A program made the translations under genes and the position numbers. From Acidobacteriota bacterium (GTDB taxonomy: Bacteria > Acidobacteriota > Vicinamibacteria > Marinacidobacterales > Marinacidobacteraceae), in NCBI GenBank assembly GCA_022826825.1, contig JAJDUD010000044.1, positions 32,644 through 96,643 on the forward strand: DNA of 64,000 nucleotides. The letters run 5' to 3'. Below, one piece after another: positions 44,752 to 52,292 of this stretch (position 1 is its first letter; each line of letters starts with the position of its first letter). A model generated the notes under the pieces. It saw nothing but the letters and a program-made list of their open reading frames with translations, was not told the DNA's origin and ran no database searches.

Positions 44752-46122
44752 TCAGGGCGCGTCGAGGGCCAGAACCCAGTCCTTCGGGGCGAGGGACCGC
44801 GGCACCCGGGCCAGGTCCACCGTGGGATCGATCAGCGGCCGGGACCGCCGGCCGTTCAGGCTCACGTAGGCCCGGACGCGGACCTCCGGACGCCGCACCC
44901 CCTGGTCCCGCAGCGTGTCCCGCAGGTGATGCGCGAGCGCCAGGATCATGTCCGGCTGGAAGGCGAACTGCCGCTCCTGCAATGGCGTCAGGTAGTCACC
45001 GGGGAAGACCTCCCAGGACCGGTCGCGGTCCGGATCGGTGACCTCGAAGAACACGGCGCCGGTCTTCTCGACCAGCATGACCCGCCACGAGAACCGGAAG
45101 CCTTCCTCCGTCCAGAGAACATTGCCCGGATAGGCGAGGTGCCGGAGCGGCACAAGCACCTGAAGCGCGAAGAAGGCGCCGAGCACCAGACCCCGTCCGC
45201 GGCCCAGCGGACAGGCAGCCGCTGACGGCGGCCGGGACGCGCCGGGGGCATCCAACGTCGTCCGGTCCGGACTCCGGTGACGCCGCTTTCCGGGAAGCCA
45301 TCCGCCGAACCGCCGCCAGTCCCGCTCGTCGAAGAAGATCAGCGTGCTCGCGATCATCACCCAGGGAAAGACGCCAATGGGAAAGAGCACCGCCGTCGCG
45401 AGGTGAAAGACCACCACCGCCCCGTAGGCCCCGGGGCGCGTGACCCGCCACAGGAGCAGGAACGGGATGCACAGGTCGAAGGCCGCGCCTCCCCAACTCA
45501 TCAGGTAGGCGAACCACGGTTGATCGAAGAGGACGCCCAGGACCGGCAGACCGGAGCGGGCGGAGAGCCAGATGCCCAGCGGTTGCGCTTCGAGGAGCCA
45601 GTCGGGGTTCAGCTTGGCCAGCCCGGCAAAGAAGTACACGACCGCGATCTGCGCCTGCAGCACCAGGGCGATCCAGCGCGGGGCCGGGTCCGGCCCCGGC
45701 CGCCGCGCCCTCGCGTCGAGGGAGCCCCAGCGATCCAGCGGCAGGAGGATCAGCAGAAACGAGACCAGCGAGATGAAGTAGTAGTGGTTCAGGTAGGTGG
45801 CCTGGTCGATCAGCTCGACATAGGTGAACGAGAGGAAGAACAGGACGGCGGCGATCCGGTAGCGCCAGCCGAGCGCGATCAGGGCGGCGCTGGCGATCTG
45901 CACGGCGAACACCAGGTACAGCCCGTCGCCGGGCAGCTCCGGGATCCACCCGAAGAGGAAGTAGCGGAAATGGAAATCCGGCTCGATGAAGTGGGTCCGG
46001 ATCCATCCCTTCGACCAGAAGCGCAGCGCGGCCCCCATCATCAGGAGACCGAAGCCGATCCGGAACGCGACGAGCGGGGCGGGGCCGGTGGCCTCGTGCA
46101 GCCAGGCCTGGAGCCGCGCCAT
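44752..46122 (-). CDS. HTTM-domain protein (vitamin-K-dependent gamma-carboxylase-like)
   Basis: 456-residue membrane protein with the HTTM horizontally transferred transmembrane domain. YFFAGLAKLNPDWLLEAQPLG matches the region around the catalytic Lys of human GGCX (GLKKLDPDW). The hydrophobic N-terminal half has about six helices, and the C-terminal third is soluble. Whether bacterial HTTM proteins carboxylate glutamate is not settled. ATG 46122 gives a normal N-terminus; the open frame extending to 46332 crosses hairpins and is probably untranslated. It lies downstream of an imelysin gene, a pairing I recall from other genomes. Confidence 0.85.
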   Translation of the reverse strand: MARLQAWLHEATGPAPLVAFRIGFGLLMMGAALRFWSKGWIRTHFIEPDFHFRYFLFGWIPELPGDGLYLVFAVQIASAALIALGWRYRIAAVLFFLSFTYVELIDQATYLNHYYFISLVSFLLILLPLDRWGSLDARARRPGPDPAPRWIALVLQAQIAVVYFFAGLAKLNPDWLLEAQPLGIWLSARSGLPVLGVLFDQPWFAYLMSWGGAAFDLCIPFLLLWRVTRPGAYGAVVVFHLATAVLFPIGVFPWVMIASTLIFFDERDWRRFGGWLPGKRRHRSPDRTTLDAPGASRPPSAAACPLGRGRGLVLGAFFALQVLVPLRHLAYPGNVLWTEEGFRFSWRVMLVEKTGAVFFEVTDPDRDRSWEVFPGDYLTPLQERQFAFQPDMILALAHHLRDTLRDQGVRRPEVRVRAYVSLNGRRSRPLIDPTVDLARVPRSLAPKDWVLALDAP

Positions 46123-46394
46123 CCGCGGAGACTGGACCTCCGGCCCGGACCGAGTCACGGCGTCCTGGTTCAGCAGGCGGTGGCGAGAACCCGCCCCCGT
46201 CTCCTCGCGGCGCAAGGCGCCGCGGGGGTGGGGCGTGGGGAGGGGTTTTTCCTCCCCACGGAAAACGATGGCGCGAATCGCCTGGCGATTCGGGACATCA
46301 CCCCGTTGCAAGAGCGCCCCGCACGCGCACAAACCGACGGGCGGGGCGTCCGTGCCGTCCTGAACATGGTGCGGGGTGTTCTTGCAACGGGCGA
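46123..46394. ncRNA. Hairpin-rich leader or intergenic element (candidate structured RNA)
   Basis: Between the imelysin stop and HTTM start lie four perfect stems: 46206-46224 (CGCGGCGC-AAG-GCGCCGCG), 46235-46259 (GTGGGGAGG, loop GGTTTTT), 46274-46292 (CGAATCGCC-T-GGCGATTCG) and a nested pair. In the nested pair the outer arms are CCCGTTGCAAGA (46302-46313) with TCTTGCAACGGG (46380-46391), and the inner arms CGCCCCGC/GCGGGGCG (46315-46322, 46341-46348). None has a T-tract after it. The region is not a copy of the dispersed repeat. RNA function is a hypothesis. Confidence 0.45.
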
Positions 46395-47477
46395 TCAGTC
46401 GCCGTCGTTGTCGCTGAAGGTCACCGTGATCCCGAGGAGCGCCGCCAGGTCGGTCTTCATGAGGACCAGCAGCGGACGCATGGACTCGAAGGCGGCCTCC
46501 ACCTCTGCCGGGGACTCGGTCACCGCCCGGCTGAGCGGAGCCGGAACTCCGGCGAGGGTGCCGAGCACGGTTTCGAGCCGGGCGCGGATCGCCGAGGAGA
46601 GCTTCCGGTCCGCCGGCGAGCGATCCAGGTAGTCGAGGTAGTCATCGAGTCCGGCGTCGAGGGTTCGCTGGATGGACCCGAGGCTCGCGGCCATGAGCGC
46701 CAGCGATGCGCCGCTCGGGTACGACTCGACCTCCCCCGGCCGCGGGACGCCGTCCACCGCTCCCATCGGTACTCCGAGGCGGGTGCGCATCACCATCTCG
46801 ACGAGCTGGATCATCTGGTTGGCGAGGAGGCTGATCGAGCCCCGCATGTCCGCGCCCTCCGCGCCGTTCGCCCGGAAGGTGCCGGCGTAGTCCCCGCCCT
46901 CCGGGGCCCAGAAGCGATACAGCTCTTCCGTCTTCGCGGCGAGGTTCGCCGTGAGTGCGGTGACGAAGGCGCGCCGGGCCGGGTCCGCGAACCGGTCGAG
47001 AACGGGCGCCTCCGCTTCGGCGGACTCGAAGATGAGGTACTCGATGGCGGCGAGTCCCTTCGAGGTGGAGCCCAACGACTCGATGAAGGCCACATCGAGC
47101 GTGTCCAGCGCAGCCGGATCCGTCTGCGAGATGGTTTCTTCGATGAACGCGACCCGGGCCGGCCGCTTCTCGATCGCGTTGTGGAAGAGGAACGTCCCGG
47201 GCAACTCGTAGACCTCCACCCCTTTCCAGGCGAGGCTGATCGAGAGCCACGCCGCCCGCAACGATTCGAGCCCCTCGAGCGCCGGGGCCGAGGCGAATTG
47301 GCGGGCGGCCGCGTCGAGTTGTTCGGCTTCCTCCACGAGCTGCCGGTGCGCGGGAAGGATCGCGGTGTCGACCACCGCCCCCAGCATCGCGTTCCGGTCG
47401 AATCCGGGACGAAGACAGCCGGAGGTCGCGAGACCGGCCAACAGCAACAGCCCGACGCGGCGCCAACGTGCGGACAT
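46395..47477 (-). CDS. Imelysin-family lipoprotein, degenerate metal motif
   Basis: 360 residues. Signal peptide with lipobox ATSGC (Cys21). The two-bundle imelysin fold is recognisable from AAWLSISLAWKGVEVYELPG and TSKGLAAIEYLIFES. The second should carry the family motif GxHxxE; here it reads GLAAIE, with Ala for His. It may therefore act as a partner of the second imelysin, which keeps the motif. Members bind iron or heme and are iron-regulated where studied. The stop-start overlap with the di-heme gene upstream marks an operon. Confidence 0.88.
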   Translation of the reverse strand: MSARWRRVGLLLLAGLATSGCLRPGFDRNAMLGAVVDTAILPAHRQLVEEAEQLDAAARQFASAPALEGLESLRAAWLSISLAWKGVEVYELPGTFLFHNAIEKRPARVAFIEETISQTDPAALDTLDVAFIESLGSTSKGLAAIEYLIFESAEAEAPVLDRFADPARRAFVTALTANLAAKTEELYRFWAPEGGDYAGTFRANGAEGADMRGSISLLANQMIQLVEMVMRTRLGVPMGAVDGVPRPGEVESYPSGASLALMAASLGSIQRTLDAGLDDYLDYLDRSPADRKLSSAIRARLETVLGTLAGVPAPLSRAVTESPAEVEAAFESMRPLLVLMKTDLAALLGITVTFSDNDGD

Positions 47478-48886
47478 CAGAGGGATTTCAGGAACCGAAG
47501 CAGGGCCTCACGCTCCTCTCCGGCCAGCTCCCGGTAGCGGTCGCGAGCCGCCGCCGCCTCGCCTCCGTGCCAGAGGATTGCCTCGCTCAGGTTCCGGGCG
47601 CGGCCGTCGTGGAGGTAGCGCGTGTGGCGGTTCACCGTCTCGATCAGGCCGATCCCCCAGAGCGGAGGGGTGCGCCACTCGCTTCCGGTGGCCTCGAAGT
47701 CCGGCCGCCCGTCGGCCAGTTCCTCTCCCAGATCGTGAAGGAGGAGATCGGTGTACGGATGGATGGTCTGGTTGGAGAGTGCCGGGATGGTGGGGTGAAT
47801 GCCGGTCGTCAAGGTTCGAGTATGGCAGGCGTTACACCCGACGGCATCGAAGATCTCCGAACCCCGGACCACCTCGGGCGCGTCCGGGTCGCGCATCGCG
47901 GGGACGGCGAGGGAACTGGCGTAGAGCACGACTTTCAGCAGGTCGTCCTCGGCGATTTCCGGCTCTCCCCCTGCCGGCGCGGCAAGGCATTCGGTCTGGC
48001 TGGCGCCGCAGTTCTGGTCGGGAAAGACGTGCGTCGTGATCCCCATGTCATGCAGGAAGGCGGCGGCCACCTGCTGCAGCACGGTGGGTTGGCCGGCCTT
48101 CCAGCCGAATCGCCCGAGGACGGTCTCTCCGGAGACGTGGTCCGGGACCCGGTTCGGCCTTCCGGAAATCCCGTCGCCGTCCGTGTCGGCGGGGTCCGCG
48201 CCGGCGAGGACCTGCTCTTCGGGGATGGCTTCGAGGAGCCCCATGCCGATGACCTGCGGGGCGACGCGGGGTGAGAGCCGAACCTCCGGATGGAGGGCGC
48301 CGTAGCCGAGGTCCAGCAACCGATAGGTCGGCGCCTGGAGCGCGTACCCCGTTCCGTCCGGAAACTGCCCGGAGACCGCCTCGCTCTCCACGGTGACCCG
48401 GGCCTCGGCCGGCACGCCCTGGATCGAGAAGTCCTGGATCTGTCCCCCGTACACCGGATCCGGAAGATACCCCCCGTCCTCGGCCCTCCGGGCCAGGCTC
48501 AGCCGCAGCAGGAGACCGGTGCCGGCCTCGGACGCGGTGCGCGGCGGACGGCCTCGCCCGTCCCGGAAGTGGCAGCCCGCACAGGAGCGGGTGTTGAACA
48601 GCGGGCCGAGGCCGTCCCGGGCGCGGGTCGACGCGGGCGCCGTCACCCAGTTCTGGTTGAAGAACGAGTTGCCCACGAAGAACAACAGCTCCTGGTCCCG
48701 GTCGAGCCCGGGAGCGGGTTGAGCAAAGGCGTTGGGAGTCCGGTCGTAGATGGACGCCTGCCCCCCGAGGAGCACCGGGGGCGGCTCCCCCCGGCAGCCG
48801 CCGGCGGTCAGCGCGCCGAAGGCGGTGAGAAACAGAACCGGGCGCCGCCAGCGGACCGCGTCGCGGATGTCAGGGCCGACGCGCAC
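47477..48886 (-). CDS. Di-heme DUF1111 protein (periplasmic peroxidase-like)
   Basis: 469 residues with a signal peptide ending near LTAGGC. Two c-type heme motifs are visible, CAGCH (about residue 100) and CNACH (about 350), plus a late Met/His-rich region. The family is often annotated as thiol oxidoreductase and adjoins imelysins in iron-related loci, for example near icmP in Pseudomonas. It may handle electrons for iron release. The start lies four bases after the upstream imelysin's stop; the downstream imelysin overlaps by one base. Confidence 0.9.
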   Translation of the reverse strand: MRVGPDIRDAVRWRRPVLFLTAFGALTAGGCRGEPPPVLLGGQASIYDRTPNAFAQPAPGLDRDQELLFFVGNSFFNQNWVTAPASTRARDGLGPLFNTRSCAGCHFRDGRGRPPRTASEAGTGLLLRLSLARRAEDGGYLPDPVYGGQIQDFSIQGVPAEARVTVESEAVSGQFPDGTGYALQAPTYRLLDLGYGALHPEVRLSPRVAPQVIGMGLLEAIPEEQVLAGADPADTDGDGISGRPNRVPDHVSGETVLGRFGWKAGQPTVLQQVAAAFLHDMGITTHVFPDQNCGASQTECLAAPAGGEPEIAEDDLLKVVLYASSLAVPAMRDPDAPEVVRGSEIFDAVGCNACHTRTLTTGIHPTIPALSNQTIHPYTDLLLHDLGEELADGRPDFEATGSEWRTPPLWGIGLIETVNRHTRYLHDGRARNLSEAILWHGGEAAAARDRYRELAGEEREALLRFLKSL

Positions 48887-48889
48887 CGT

Positions 48890-50146
48890 TCATTCCGGGA
48901 GCGCGGTGTTGATCGTGAGCCCGAGCCGGGTGCCGGCTTCGGCGATCCGGTCTCCCTGTTCCTGCAGAGCGAAGACGGCCTCGAGGACGAGGGGGCGGGC
49001 GTCCGGGTCCACGATGGCCCGATCGAAGGGAACGGGGATGCGCCTCACTTTCTCGAGGCTCTCGTCCATCAGGAGGCCCAGCGTGGCCGCCAGCTCCGGA
49101 TCGACGAGGAGCAGCAGGTCTTCGAGGCCCGACCCCTCGATCACCGAACCATCCGTTCGCTCGTACCGCCCCCCGAACACGTTCGCGATACCGACCGCGT
49201 TGGTGATGGTGTCGCGGTGCGTGTTGTCGGAGAAACAGGAGTGCTCGTCCTCCTGGTCCTGGTTGTCGTACGCGGTGAACATCCGTTCTCCGGCCAGCTC
49301 CGACTTGCTCAGCACGCCGATGCCCACCAGGATGCTCTGAAGAGCCCCATCGGGATCCGCAGCGACGAACTCCGCGCGGTAGTTCGCGGCCTCGCCGGGC
49401 GCCCAGGCCGCCACCAGTGCCTCCAGGTGTTCCACCAGCAGGTCGGCGGCGGTGCGCAGGTATTGCGCCCGCCGGGCCGCGTTCGGCGACTCGGCCTCCA
49501 GGTAGTCCGTGTGGGGACGGGTTCCCGGTCCGTCGGCGCTGTGATCCTGGCCCCAGAGCAGGAACTCGATGGCATGGAACCCGGTGCTGACGTTCTCCTC
49601 GGCGCCCGCCTCGTTCAGCGAGACCAGGAGATCCCGGGTGATGGACGGGTGCGTCTCCGGGTCGTTGATGATGCCGCTGTCCGGCGCCCCTTCGACATAG
49701 TCCACGTAGGCCTCGTCGAGGGGCCAGGCGTTGATGAGGGGCTCCGGCCCGTCGGCGTCGTCGATGGGGCCCCCGTAGAACCGATACGCCTCCGTCTGCC
49801 CGTAGGGCTCCCGCGCTTCGAGCCACGCCTCCTTCGCGTTCTCGAGCGTCTCCGGCGACGGAGCGTCGACAAAGTCGTGGAGCGCCGTCCGCAGTTCACG
49901 GACCTTCGCGAGCGAGTCTTCGTAGCTGGCGTGCACGATCTCCGCGTACGTCTCGATCACGGCCGTGGTGACGGCCGCGCGCTCCCTGGCGCCGCCGCCG
50001 CAGCCGGCAAGGGCGGCGAGCGACAGCGACAGGAGAGCCAATCCGGCGCCGGCTCGGACAATCGGTCCCGCTCGAACGGGCAGTGGCGCACCGGCCTCGG
50101 GCTCGTTCCGGATCGGGATGATCGCTCGGAGAATGCGGTAGGGCAT
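48890..50146 (-). CDS. Imelysin-family lipoprotein with intact GxHxxE motif
   Basis: 418 residues. ATG 50146 gives a long N-region, then a signal sequence with lipobox LAALAGC (Cys49). The motif GFHAIEFLLWGQDHS (about 187-201) has the full GxHxxE, and ENV/SCFSDNTHRDT the second conserved block. It begins a minus-strand unit imelysin, di-heme DUF1111, imelysin. The long N-region could mean a later start. An inverted repeat about 25-40 bases upstream may be the regulatory site. Confidence 0.92.
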   Translation of the reverse strand: MPYRILRAIIPIRNEPEAGAPLPVRAGPIVRAGAGLALLSLSLAALAGCGGGARERAAVTTAVIETYAEIVHASYEDSLAKVRELRTALHDFVDAPSPETLENAKEAWLEAREPYGQTEAYRFYGGPIDDADGPEPLINAWPLDEAYVDYVEGAPDSGIINDPETHPSITRDLLVSLNEAGAEENVSTGFHAIEFLLWGQDHSADGPGTRPHTDYLEAESPNAARRAQYLRTAADLLVEHLEALVAAWAPGEAANYRAEFVAADPDGALQSILVGIGVLSKSELAGERMFTAYDNQDQEDEHSCFSDNTHRDTITNAVGIANVFGGRYERTDGSVIEGSGLEDLLLLVDPELAATLGLLMDESLEKVRRIPVPFDRAIVDPDARPLVLEAVFALQEQGDRIAEAGTRLGLTINTALPE

Positions 50147-50170
50147 GGGTCTTGACGAGTCGCGCGAGGG

Positions 50171-50187
50171 AGGAATACCGAGTGTAT
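50171..50187. promoter_or_regulatory. Inverted repeat upstream of imelysin operon
   Basis: GAATAC-CGAGT-GTATTT, nearly symmetrical, 25-41 bases before the imelysin start. Position and AT content fit a repressor site. A GCGCCTC-GAA-GAGGCGC hairpin at 50208-50224, just beyond it, may end the JmjC transcript. Confidence 0.4.
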
Positions 50188-50281
50188 TTCGACCGGAGCG
50201 CAAGGCAGGGCGCCTCGAAGAGGCGCGGTTCGGGCGGGATGCGACGCCGCTCAATCGCCGTGTGACGTTTTCCACAGGCGG

Positions 50282-51505
50282 TCAGCTCCGCTGGAGGACT
50301 CCCTCTTTGACCAGTCGCGTTACCAGTGTCAGCTTCCCCTGGGCGTCCAGGCAGTCCGGCAGGTCCTCAACAGCGAATTCGGCGTCAGCCGCTACCGCGA
50401 AACGGAGCGCCGGCCACGCGCCGACCGGTAGCTGGAGTTCCCGGCCGGAAAACCGGAGAAGGCAGGTCTCGCCCTCGGCCGCGGCCTCGGTCAGCAACCC
50501 GGGGCGGCGCCGCACCCGCGAGCCGAGGGTCAACGGGGTCTTTCGAAACCGCTGGCTGAACAGGTCGGTGAACAACGGAACGTCACTGGCGAGGACCTCG
50601 CCCGCGAACCGGCGCCAGACGGCCTCCGGATCGAAACGCGCCTGCACGGACGCCAGCTTCTCGCGGAACAGGCGCTCCCGCTCGCCCGCCGGAAACCCCT
50701 CGCGCGCGAAACCGGCGGGGAGATTCCGCCGCAGCGACTCCTCCTCGAGCGCTGCGGCGGCGACGGTCTCGACGAGAAACTCGGCCCAGGTGAAGGCCGT
50801 CAGGCCGAGGGTGACGTGGAGCGAGGGTTCACTCGTCGAACGGGCCGCGTGCATCAGGCCGCGCGGGAGATAGACAACATCGCCAGGGCCCAGTTCGAAC
50901 TCCTCGCTGACCTCGCCGGGAGCGATGCCGCGCCGGAAGCGCTGGCCCCGGAGCGGCAGCCTGACCTTGGTGTCGTAGATGAACCAGCGCTTCGTTCCGC
51001 TGATCTGCAGCACGAAGACATCGTGGGTGTCCCAGTGCGGATTGAATCCCTGCGCATCCGGCGGCGTGAGGTACACGTTGGTCTGGACGCGCGACGAGAA
51101 GCACTGGCCCAGCCCGACGCACAACCGGGCGAGCGCCGGGACGCGCTTGTGGAGCTGGTTGAAGATGACCGTGGCCCCGTCATCGAAGTGCCTCGCGACC
51201 TCGAGCGGCTGCACCCTGCCGCCCGCGCTGTAGTCCCGGTGGGGTACGTCGCCGTCACTCCGCACCAGCTTGATGTCGCCAGGACCGGCGGAGTGAGTCC
51301 CGAGCACCATGTCGAGATCGGTCCACGAGAGAAGTTCGGCGTAGTACGAGGACGCCTCGCGCCGGATGTGGCACAGCCGCTGCTCGTGGTAGTCGCGCTC
51401 GAACTCCGCCGCCGGCAGCGGATCGAGCAGCCACGCAAACCAGTCGCGGCCGTTTGCCGGTCGTCGGGTCGCGTCATCCGTCATGAGGGGAGGGTTCCGG
51501 GCCAT
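50282..51505 (-). CDS. JmjC/cupin-like 2-oxoglutarate oxygenase (ROXA/YcfD-like)
   Basis: 407 residues. The Fe(II) ligands H157 and D159 (NPHWDTHDVF) and H219 (GLMHAARS) form the 2-His-1-carboxylate triad in a cupin-like core (about 95-250). The C-terminal part is a winged-helix-like region. The closest known relatives hydroxylate ribosomal protein uL16 or small peptides. ATG 51505 and an internal ATG 51481 are both possible. Imperfect 29-base direct repeats flank the gene. Confidence 0.85.
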   Translation of the reverse strand: MARNPPLMTDDATRRPANGRDWFAWLLDPLPAAEFERDYHEQRLCHIRREASSYYAELLSWTDLDMVLGTHSAGPGDIKLVRSDGDVPHRDYSAGGRVQPLEVARHFDDGATVIFNQLHKRVPALARLCVGLGQCFSSRVQTNVYLTPPDAQGFNPHWDTHDVFVLQISGTKRWFIYDTKVRLPLRGQRFRRGIAPGEVSEEFELGPGDVVYLPRGLMHAARSTSEPSLHVTLGLTAFTWAEFLVETVAAAALEEESLRRNLPAGFAREGFPAGERERLFREKLASVQARFDPEAVWRRFAGEVLASDVPLFTDLFSQRFRKTPLTLGSRVRRRPGLLTEAAAEGETCLLRFSGRELQLPVGAWPALRFAVAADAEFAVEDLPDCLDAQGKLTLVTRLVKEGVLQRS

Positions 51506-51636
51506 TCAGGAGCGGCGGGACCTCCGCTCCCCGGGCGTAAGAGCTCGGCGACAACGGGCGCGAGGGTGGCGATTGAGGATCGTCGTTCGAATGCCGCGTG
51601 ACTTTTTCCACAGGCTGCCAGACCCACTACTCCCGA

Positions 51637-51665
51637 TTGACGTGTGCGGCAGGCGCCACTATTAT
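51637..51665 (+). promoter_or_regulatory. Sigma-70-like promoter of the Tat lipoprotein gene
   Basis: TTGACG, exactly 17 bases, then TATTAT. It would start transcription near 51672, and GAGGAGG at 51691-51697 precedes the ATG at 51703. The cleanest promoter in the window. Confidence 0.75.
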
Positions 51666-51702
51666 GACATTGGGTTTCATCTTCATAGCCGAGGAGGCAT
51701 TC

Positions 51703-52089
51703 ATGGATATCCGGACGAGCCCGGAGTCCGCCACGGACGTGGCGGAGTCGCCGCTGACCCTCACCGACGAAGACATCAGCAGTGGCCAACTCGATCGGCG
51801 GTCGTTTCTCTGGCGGGCGATCACCACCGGCTCCGTGGTGGCGGGCGCCGCGCTGACCACGGCGTGTCCCGGGACCGACTCCGACGGCTCGAGCGACGGC
51901 GATGCGGCCCCGACGGACTCCGACGGCAGCGACGCCGCTCCAACGGACTCCGACGGCGGCGACACTGCTCCGGCTGACTCCGACGGCAGCGACGCCGCTC
52001 CGGCCGACTCCGACGGCGGCGACGCCGCCCCGGCTGACTCCGACGGCAGCGACTCCGATTCCGACCGGAGCGATTCCGGCTCGCGGTAG
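51703..52089 (+). CDS. Tat-type lipoprotein with Asp/Ser-rich repeat tail
   Basis: 128 residues. ATG 51703 has GAGGAGG six bases upstream. A twin-arginine signal (DRRSFLWRAITTG, residues 31-43) leads to LTTAC with Cys55. The rest is a repetitive acidic tail of DSDGSDAAP-type units, five full copies then DSDSDRSDSGSR, encoded by tandem 30-base units. There is no catalytic domain. Asp-rich tails often bind calcium. A strong promoter precedes it, and the EF-hand gene convergent with it may be related. Confidence 0.75.
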   Translation: MDIRTSPESATDVAESPLTLTDEDISSGQLDRRSFLWRAITTGSVVAGAALTTACPGTDSDGSSDGDAAPTDSDGSDAAPTDSDGGDTAPADSDGSDAAPADSDGGDAAPADSDGSDSDSDRSDSGSR

Positions 52090-52292
52090 CAGACGCTCGC
52101 GACGCCGCCGGTCGCTTCCGGTCGTAGTCCCGGCGTCAGGCACAGGCCATCGCGCCCGGAACTCGCTGGCCGCACGCCGGTGAGGCCCGGTCATCGGGCA
52201 GACGACCACCCGGACCGCCTCGATCGCAGGTGCTTCCTCGGCTACCCGGGCTGGTCATGGTCGCCGGACGGGAGCTCGTCCGGGGCCGCCGG
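52090..52292. other. Gap without visible features
   Basis: About 200 bases between the convergent stops at 52089 and 52293. No hairpin repeat or gene recognised. Confidence 0.4.

Noticed and set aside
51910..52060. Tandem 30-base units as a possible CRISPR array
   Set aside because: Units are contiguous, in frame and code for DSDG repeats; there are no spacers.
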